DNA of 64,000 bases from Acorus gramineus (Eukaryota > Streptophyta > Magnoliopsida > Acorales > Acoraceae): the NCBI GenBank assembly GCA_030737835.1, contig CM060851.1, positions 10,225,611 through 10,289,610 on the forward strand, in the 5' to 3' direction. Of the stretch, positions 56,743 through 64,000 are shown piece after piece. A program made the translations under genes and the position numbers. How positions within the stretch are numbered: position 1 is the stretch's first letter; the number at the start of each line of letters is the position of its first letter. The notes below the pieces were generated by a model that worked only from the letters and a program-made list of their open reading frames with translations, was not told the DNA's origin and made no database searches.

Positions 56743-58910
56743 ATACGAGGTGAATTCAAAAGTTATCATGACTTGAATAGAAGGACTGCGGAAAATCTCT
56801 TTGGACTGCTTGTTATTTAATTTAATGGACAAAAATCATTCACATTAATTATGACGGGGATCATTCAGATTGGGAATCGGTTTCCATTTACTTGAGGATA
56901 GGGGAGGAGGCAGGCTATCATTGAGCTTAGTTAAAGTAAATCCCATCCCCAACTTCTTGTTACCTTAAAAACCTCCAATCTCAAAGCCCTAAAATTAATT
57001 CCAATGATATACAGAATATAAAATAACATCACCATATTAAACTTCAAAATGTGCTAAAATTACATGAGTTTTTGTAAGAATGATGGAACATTAGAAAAAT
57101 TGAAATACCTGTCTTATAGAAAAAAACAGCTACCCTTTAATAAAATGAACCCAAGAAAAGCCATAACCAAATAAACTGGTAAGAAGGAAACGATAAACCT
57201 GTCAAAGAATCATCGATATATATATATACGACTACCTGGAAAAAAACCCCAACCCCAAATCATACAGAGATCCAATAAGCAGAGCATATTCTAAACAATG
57301 ATTAGTGCTGGACATACCTGACATTCCACTCTAAACCAAATGAAAGTCAACTTTGTTCCTTCGATGCTTTGAAACTTCTATGGGATTCAAGATAATTATA
57401 AAATGGATTACAAAAGACATTCCGATGATGTTCTGTCTGTTCTGAACACATTTGGTCTCTGTCTCTACAATTTCAATAGACGGGGGAAATATACATGTAA
57501 ATGTAGTACACGAAGCTCGAGATTTCCAATGAGCTCCCAGCCCTGTAAACCTACATGATTTGCAAGCAACGGGAGATATAAAACTAAATTTTAATAAAAA
57601 AAAGCATTATCTGTTACATCAACTAGAAAGGGATGTAAGCCATCGATGGGAGAGGAAATTAAATGATGTTCAGATGAGATCAACAAACTCTGCTACTGTT
57701 GGTAAACCAAAATCCAGTATAATCATGAGATAATAAAACCATATATGCAAACTATAAATTTATATTACTGTACTGTCATGAAATTAAGAGGAAACTAAAA
57801 TCTGAAGATAAGCAAGCACATGATATAGAAATCCATGTGTGTTGCTATACCTTCCCAGAAAGCCGAACTTGCAATGAAGTAAACACAAGAAATATAATAC
57901 ACAACAGTCATCATTGTCAACATGCATCTACCAAGCAGTCTGGGGTAACCATACAAATCCCATTGTCATACAAATTCTTGATCAAGGCCACCATTCATAT
58001 ATCAAGTTAGTTACCCTTCAAATTGTCACGACGTATACAGAATACAACATCATTATGGACTGGATAAGTAAGGTAATCCATAATGCCATACATTCCATAC
58101 ATATTCAAGGTGCATTGCCAACAACTGGCTTATACGAAACAAGGACAAGATGCAATCATGTGCACACCTGTGCCCACTATCTATTGGAAAACCATTAACA
58201 ATATACAACAGCCTGAATTTCCACAAGACCACATGTCGCTTCACTTTGAACCATTTCGTCGCAAAACTCTTGTCCATTATTTACTGCTTCAGGATCTAGA
58301 AAACTCTTGTCCATCATAAAATAGCTCATTTTTATGCTATTCAATACCACATTTGCGAATCAGATTGGGGGACAATACTAAAATTCATGACAAGGAATGC
58401 AAACTGCAGCTTCGAGCACCAAGGAGTGAATTAAAATAATTCACATGAACCCAAATATTCTCTCAAGCACTGCCAAGAAGAAAACAATCAGTCTGGATGC
58501 CACTGATAAATCTGGAGAGTTCTTTTTTTCTCAAAATAGTGGTGGAGCGTTTTTCCCAATAATGGAGAAGAGGGATCTCCAAAATTTAAAAACAATGCTA
58601 AAAAGAAGATAAAATTAGAAGATGACACCAATCCCAGGATAGAAACACTCCACAGCAGCCCACACAATCTGGGCAGCTTGTCTCAAATTGATATACAATC
58701 AAAACATAAACTGTGAAAGAACTAGACCTCCGTTTATACAAATCAGGCTGGCAACTGAGAAATTGGTTAAGGATTCATGTGCCCCATTCCTCAGTCAATT
58801 GTCCCAGAAAGAACAAAAAATTCCGGATGATTAATGAGTAATGGAGAAAATTAAAATTTTGTCCACACAGTTTTTGTCCAAACATAATTCTTTTCAATCA
58901 TATTCTACTT
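56743..58910. other. Intergenic stretch, no gene seen
   Basis: Somewhat less AT-rich than neighbouring intergenic DNA and free of obvious repeats, so it could include untranslated or non-coding transcript sequence, but frames are short and lack family features on both strands. Confidence 0.35.
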
Positions 58911-59145
58911 GGGCCTCGTTTGGCAACACCATGAAAAGCAGCTTTTAGCTTTTTTATAAGTTAAAGCTAAAAGTTGTTACCAAATCGGTCAACTTAAATG
59001 CATCATCATTACAAGATTTTGTCTCTGAACTGTGCCTCAAAATCTGTGCTTCATAAAGCAACTATAATCATTACACTCTCAAAAGGTGTGCATAAAGCAT
59101 CAAAAGCTAAAAACTGCTTTTCAAATTGTGTTTCCAAACGCATCC
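58911..59145. mobile_element. MITE with CGTTTGGNAACAC termini
   Basis: Left GGGCCTCGTTTGGCAACAC, right (reverse complement) GGATGCGTTTGGAAACAC, followed inward on both sides by 'gaaaagcag.tttt'. About 235 bp. Confidence 0.7.
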
Positions 59146-59309
59146 TTAGTTTAAAAACATTTGACAAACAGCAATCCACTTCATTTAGTCAACCCAATTA
59201 AGTATGCAAAGGTGCAAATTTCATAATCATAGAAGATTTTAAAAAACCTTCATTACACTGACAATTCTATATCAAATCAAATGCAACAGATCTAATGATT
59301 ATGTGATGT

Positions 59310-59745
59310 GCAATGGCGTTCCGGAGACGACAGTTCACCTCTACCGTGAGTGCCTAATGGCAAGGCATTGTGTGGAAGTTCAAAGTTCCGCACCGGGAGA
59401 GGGGGGGGGGGTGATTCTGAGGAATCTCGAGGAGCAATGGCATTAATCCCGGAGGTGGGTTGGGTTATTTGGTTTGCGAGGAATCAAGTAGTGATCAAGG
59501 GTCTGGGTGACAGCAAGCAGATTTATTAAAGAATAGAGTTAAGCATTGGTCAAGCGGTATGGATGGATTTTGTTCACAGGAAATTATGTATTGAGTTAAG
59601 GTGTGTGAGTGGTTGGCCCGAGTATGGGTGGTTGTAACCTCCATTACCCCTATGTTCATGCGGAGGGTGGTGTTCTCTCTGTATTTCTTGACAATGTATC
59701 CCTAATTATTATTTTAATGAATCGTGGTAGCTTGTCTACCTTCTC
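59310..59745 (+). mobile_element. LINE 3' remnant (end of reverse transcriptase ORF and 3' UTR)
   Basis: GC-richer than its surroundings. One frame near 59439-59510 reads ALIPEVGWVIWFARNQVVIKG, close to the WxIWxxRN...VFKG end motif of plant LINE ORF2 proteins. It is followed by a 3' UTR-like stretch ending near 'tttaatgaatcgtggtagc'. Too short for certainty. Confidence 0.45.
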
Positions 59746-59847
59746 TTCCCAATTCCCTATATCAATCACATTGAGATTCCACCAATAGACAACAAAGAAA
59801 ATAAAAAAAATTGGAACTGAAGGACAAGATTATACTCTATTTCTTTC

Positions 59848-60330
59848 GGCCTAGTTTGGCATGGGAATAAGGGATTGGGATAAGGAAATAATTAGGTTAA
59901 ATCACATGTTATCCCACATGACATAAGAAAAGAAAAGGATAAAGAATGGACAATTGTCCGTATTTTGAGAGAAGAAGTGGGAATATTTTGTTCTAGGTAA
60001 AAGGTAGAATAGACTTTATTCTCATTTTTTAACCTCATTTTATAAAACATGGACAACACAAAAATAAAACCAAAAACTTCATAAAAACAAAACTAACAAT
60101 ATTAATACCCCTTTAATAGAAAGGGTAGATTTGATATGTTTAAATTTTTTTTGAAGTTATCCCATATTTTATATCATATGATCCAAATGCAAAGTTAAGA
60201 ATAAGAAACAAAAAAATGGAGATAACAAAATGCATTACCAAATATAAATATGGATAAAAATAATGGTCTTTTCATCCTCATAAATTAAGTTAACTCACCT
60301 TAAATATTTATCCCTTTACCAAACTAGGTC
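59848..60330. mobile_element. MITE, CCTAGTTTGG-terminus family, copy 2
   Basis: Left GGCCTAGTTTGGCA, right (reverse complement) GACCTAGTTTGGTA; flanks 'ttc'/'ttc'. 483 bp, homologous along its length to 55166-55661. Confidence 0.8.
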
Positions 60331-61988
60331 TTCAAGTATTACTTAAAGTTATGTTCCTAAGGAAAAATCTTGAAAACAATTCCAGATTATATGAACTAAA
60401 AAATATGCATGACATCTACCATGACTAAAACTCAAAGGATCCTTGACGCTTCATTTGGTCATCACTCAAAATTGGGACATATCAAGTCCTTGTCATATAG
60501 AGCTTTGCATGTTAATGTTATCAAGACTCATATAAGTCGAAGATTGAAATTTCATCAAATCGACCATTATGTGACCCCCCACCACAGCTGCATGTAGCAA
60601 TTTGATTTTGTATTAAAATATCTAACCTGACATGCCTGCTCACCCTTTTTTTCCACAAAGGCCCCTAAGGGGCCTACAAAGTCCCGACATACTAGGACAA
60701 ACATGCCCTTCCTGACTAGTACAAGAACTACCTTGGACCATTAGAGATCCACCCACTTAACTATCATGGGACCAAAGCCCATAGAACCCAAGCCCACAGG
60801 GGCTGTGTTTTTTTTTTTTTTTTTTGCCAAACTCTTGCACTCAGAAAGGTTTAAAGCCTGCTCACCTTTACTGAATAGGAATAAACCATAATGAAACTCT
60901 GTAAATAAACACTTTCGAGAAAATGAAACAATGTAAACTTGAGTGTGAAAGATAAAAGAACATAAAACACTAGAAACCAAAAAAAATCCAGAAAGATAAA
61001 TTCTAACACACAGATAATCAGGTACCTCAAAGACAACTTACTAGATTCATATGTCATGAGCATTAAGTTGAATAAAGCATATACTCTATTTCAGGAAGTT
61101 TTCAGCCCTATCATAATCACAGTGTGCTAACGTGTGTACATGAAGTGTCAATTTCTTCTCCTCACATCATTCAATTAATAAGAGTCATAAGAAAAGTTTA
61201 TTAGAATAAACTATTTTGGTTTACTTGTAATGGACCATGTAACCAAAATCTAAATTCTACATAATTACCTAGGGTCCTAGATGTTGAAAGCCACTTTAAA
61301 AATAGCATTAGCTGATTTGAGTCTCAAACCATCGAAAGGGTGAGACTACTTGTTAAACATCAAAAAGCAGTAAAACTTAAGATGGTTAAATGCATTTGTC
61401 ATTAATTTCCATATTAAGTCTTATGGTCCATAGCACCATCTACATTCAAATTCTGGTTTTATATGGACTCTGAATAACAATTAAATGTGTGTACAGATAA
61501 AAAAACTACTCTCTTTCATTGTCACTGACACCCTTTTGTGATATTCATCTTTCAGAAGCCTCCTTCAATCCCTCCAACCTGATCCATTAGTGAAAACTAA
61601 AAGTTATACAGCCAATACAACGCCTTTGTTCCCTACGAATAAAACATCCTGCTGCATCTCACCGACTTAAAAACCAAAGGACAAAACAAAAATAATTATG
61701 ATGTGTCAGCCAAATGGATCAAATATTACATAAACATTCAAGTACATCACAAAAATGATAAGCAATCAACAGAAAGGGAAAGAATGCCAAATAATTTTTG
61801 TGTAGCACTCATTAATAGGCACATCTCTAGTGAAACAATCAATGCATATTAATCTGATAATTCAACCTCCACAGTAGAAGAAAATAGATAACCTTAGAAG
61901 TCCTAAGTTAAAGAAATTGGGCATCTGAATTATACCTTGAATGCTTAAAGAGTGCACCAAATCCAATTCAAATATCAGCTTCTCGTGA
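60331..61988. other. 3' flank of the NFRKB-like gene
   Basis: The 3' UTR of the minus-strand gene must begin at 61988 and run left. An A/T run of 17 T lies at about 60810-60826. No other gene or bounded repeat could be supported. Confidence 0.4.
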
Positions 61989-64000
61989 TCATAATCCTGC
62001 AGTCATGACACCAACAGCCTGTTCTCTGCCATATGTTTCATCATCAAAATCTTCATTAGTGGAGTTCTCTTGACACAACATCTTAGTCTCCCGAAAACTG
62101 TTCAAATCAAGAACCCCCCAACCCATGGGATGTTCCTGGTGGGCATTCCCTTGTCCTGAAGAAATGTACGGCTCCTCAATATTTGGCTTTGCATCATTAT
62201 ATGAAGGTTCTGCATTCTCCCCTCCGTAAATGGTTGATGCCTCAACATTGAGATCAGGGTTGAATTCATATCCAGTGGCAGATTCACCAGCAGGTTGATC
62301 TCCAGGCCCATTATCATTTATCTTGCCCACCTCAGAGGTCTCTGTAGGATCTTTCCTTTGTCTTTTCCATTTCTTTGTGGAAGAAGTACCATCATCCTCA
62401 AAATCTTCTTCTTCCCTGTCTCTATGCAAATATACCCACAGTTTTCTGTCACTGTCGTACTGAACACAGGGATCAATTTCATAATGCAACCGATCTAGAG
62501 CTCCACTGACAACTTGGTTGACTTGTGCATCAGTGACATCTTCTACAATATACTGTGAATCTCTTATCAGTGTACACACATCTGCCCTTGTGCCGATATT
62601 TCCAGGCAACCTGGCAGCAGCATCCCTCACGAGGCAAAGGATGGTAACATGTGGTGGCCGGTCAGGCTTAAGCATAAAATGGTCCCGCGCTTTTGATGTT
62701 GGCTTGCCACCACACCTTCTTAGAGGAGCAACTATAGATTTTTTCCCATCTGCGGCAGTATAAGAAAAAGCCCTGTCTGGAATTGAATACCGTAACACTT
62801 CCTCCCGACGAAAATAAGCCCTCATTTCATCAGAGCTAGGACTGATAGTGTTAAGACTCTTCTGAGCTCTGAGGTCTCTAAACCTTTCCTTCTCACTCAA
62901 ACAAGGCTGTGAGCAAACAGGAGGTGCAGGAAGGGTACCAATCTGACGGAGCGTCTCCTGGCCACTTTTCAACCAATTAGCAAATGCATCAACCAATTTA
63001 ACAAGCATCTTGTGAGGAATACCCCAAGCTTCAGATGATGTTTCCTCCTCACTGAGATCATGATCTGACCTCGATGAAAAAGGACCTATCCAAGACCAGC
63101 TCTTAGTTGATTTCTCGTAAACAACCAATGGCTTCCAACCCTTCGCTCCAAGAGGGGCAGTTTTGGACGAAAATATCTTCAGCACTCCTCTGACCAAATC
63201 GTGCAGAGGCTCCTGCATGTCAAGGATAGAAGGATCACCTGGGTCTGATCGAACACGAGTCACAGTCTGTTGAACGGTAAGTGAAGGCAAATTTTTATTC
63301 TCTGTTTGCTCTGCCGAATTTGCATCCAACTTATCTGGTGGGAGCACCCCATTGATTGTCTGATGCCTTCCATTTCCATTGTTCTTATCGGGAAGCCCAC
63401 TGGCCTCTGCCACATCTTCTGCTTGTACAGTGATCATCGCCTTCCTAATGGATGTGAGGAGATGTATAATAGAGAATGAAAAACCTGTATGAACTGTTGG
63501 AGTGATAGGAATGAAGGACTTCTTCAGAGGTTTCGTCTCCGTCTCTAAATCAGCTGATCCTCTTTCAGGAACAAGAGGATCAGTATTTACCAAAGGTAAA
63601 GGACTGGTCCCAGGCTCCACTTTCTTCTTTCCCCCCTTCTTCATTAGTTTGGGCTCATTATTCTGCTTCTTTGAACTGGTTTCCACATAATCAGGCTCAG
63701 TTGTGTCATCAATATATGCATCATCCACCTTCCCCTTCCGTTTCTTTGTCCTTGAATTACACACTACCAACGGCACATCCGTTCTTTCATGATGCTCGGC
63801 CTTTATTGCAACCGCTTCCTTGAACTGACTTCCGTTACCAGATTTGTCCATCAACCTGCTATTCATAAGGAGATCTTCCTCTCCGTCCAGGACACCACTC
63901 GCATAGTCATGAACATAATTCGACTTAGACACAGGGTAGTCCAAGTCAGGCTTCCATTTAAAGTTTTTCTCTGCAGAGTAGCCCTTCAGGAATGGCATCT
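61989..64000 (-). CDS. NFRKB-like (INO80 chromatin-remodelling complex) protein, C-terminal part, 5' end outside window
   Basis: One open exon runs from the right edge to a TGA at 61989-61991, about 669 codons. It matches the C-terminal half of the plant nuclear factor related to kappa-B-binding protein family (Arabidopsis At3g45830 type), a subunit of the INO80 chromatin remodeller in animals and probably in plants. In fragment numbering: lysine/arginine-rich nuclear-type stretches TKKRKGK and KKGGKKK (about 80-130), a conserved stretch with KGWKPLVVYEK and SWSWIGPFSS (about 285-310), and a winged-helix-like domain at about 445-530 (PPHVTILCLVRDAA ... DRKLWVYLHRDRE), then an acidic, low-complexity tail. 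The N-terminal DEUBAD-type region must lie beyond base 64000. The ATG at 63998 is internal; the bases AG just before it could be a splice acceptor, so whether the exon starts there or continues cannot be told. Confidence 0.85.
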   Translation of the reverse strand, partial: MPFLKGYSAEKNFKWKPDLDYPVSKSNYVHDYASGVLDGEEDLLMNSRLMDKSGNGSQFKEAVAIKAEHHERTDVPLVVCNSRTKKRKGKVDDAYIDDTTEPDYVETSSKKQNNEPKLMKKGGKKKVEPGTSPLPLVNTDPLVPERGSADLETETKPLKKSFIPITPTVHTGFSFSIIHLLTSIRKAMITVQAEDVAEASGLPDKNNGNGRHQTINGVLPPDKLDANSAEQTENKNLPSLTVQQTVTRVRSDPGDPSILDMQEPLHDLVRGVLKIFSSKTAPLGAKGWKPLVVYEKSTKSWSWIGPFSSRSDHDLSEEETSSEAWGIPHKMLVKLVDAFANWLKSGQETLRQIGTLPAPPVCSQPCLSEKERFRDLRAQKSLNTISPSSDEMRAYFRREEVLRYSIPDRAFSYTAADGKKSIVAPLRRCGGKPTSKARDHFMLKPDRPPHVTILCLVRDAAARLPGNIGTRADVCTLIRDSQYIVEDVTDAQVNQVVSGALDRLHYEIDPCVQYDSDRKLWVYLHRDREEEDFEDDGTSSTKKWKRQRKDPTETSEVGKINDNGPGDQPAGESATGYEFNPDLNVEASTIYGGENAEPSYNDAKPNIEEPYISSGQGNAHQEHPMGWGVLDLNSFRETKMLCQENSTNEDFDDETYGREQAVGVMTAGL

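Noticed and set aside
57914..58319. Overlapping frames on both strands (94, 78 and 74 codons)
   Set aside because: No codon bias, domain or splice context; random frames in a less AT-rich stretch.

Overview
The window looks like nuclear DNA from a eudicot plant. It is AT-rich, its genes are split by many introns, and most of its length is plant-type transposable elements (Copia LTR elements, MULEs, MITEs, SINEs, LINE remnants). I cannot name the species. Three cellular protein genes can be supported, all on the minus strand: (1) a complete plant kinesin-5 (BimC/Eg5/KRP125 class) motor, 22 coding exons from 16883 down to 6266, whose hand-spliced CDS is 3132 nt and encodes 1043 aa; (2) a two-exon secreted GH18 chitinase-like protein of 307 aa, 29155 down to 27501; (3) the C-terminal part of a plant NFRKB/INO80-complex-like nuclear protein, from the right edge down to 61989.

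Layout. 1-5234: a minus-strand Copia LTR (510-839), then a MULE-like element (855-5234) holding a solo LTR (1291-3766) that itself holds a Tourist-type MITE (1926-2367). 5344-5389: a run of 46 C. 6266-17300: the kinesin-5 gene, with a 4 x 317-bp tandem array, a LINE tail, a 291-bp duplication and two SINEs in its introns, and an AACGG-rich promoter near 17.6 kb. 19.4-22.6 kb: a palindromic MITE, a 924-bp foldback element and a 1.36-kb MULE. 25.5-27.4 kb: a 3 x 176-bp tandem repeat, a hAT element and a MITE. 27.5-29.4 kb: the chitinase-like gene. 30.4-31.8 kb: a second MULE of the GGCCCC family. 34300-38310: a Copia element with matching LTRs, an intact pol ORF and almost no Gag. 38624-39229: a rearranged mini-Copia on the other strand. 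42.6-51.3 kb: MULE families nested in one another, with a 4.2-kb member carrying a Ulp1-like gene fragment. 52-60.4 kb: a SINE split by a MITE, a small frameshifted gene-like unit, more MITEs and a LINE remnant. 61989-64000: the NFRKB-like gene.

The three genes show no shared pathway: a mitotic motor, an apoplastic GH18 protein and a chromatin-remodelling subunit. The more unusual content is the nested transposon archaeology. Target-site duplications (TSDs) let the order of insertion be read, and one Copia copy appears very recent while lacking Gag. All element boundaries were read by eye from terminal repeats and TSDs; family names are inferences from TSD length, terminal repeats and motifs.
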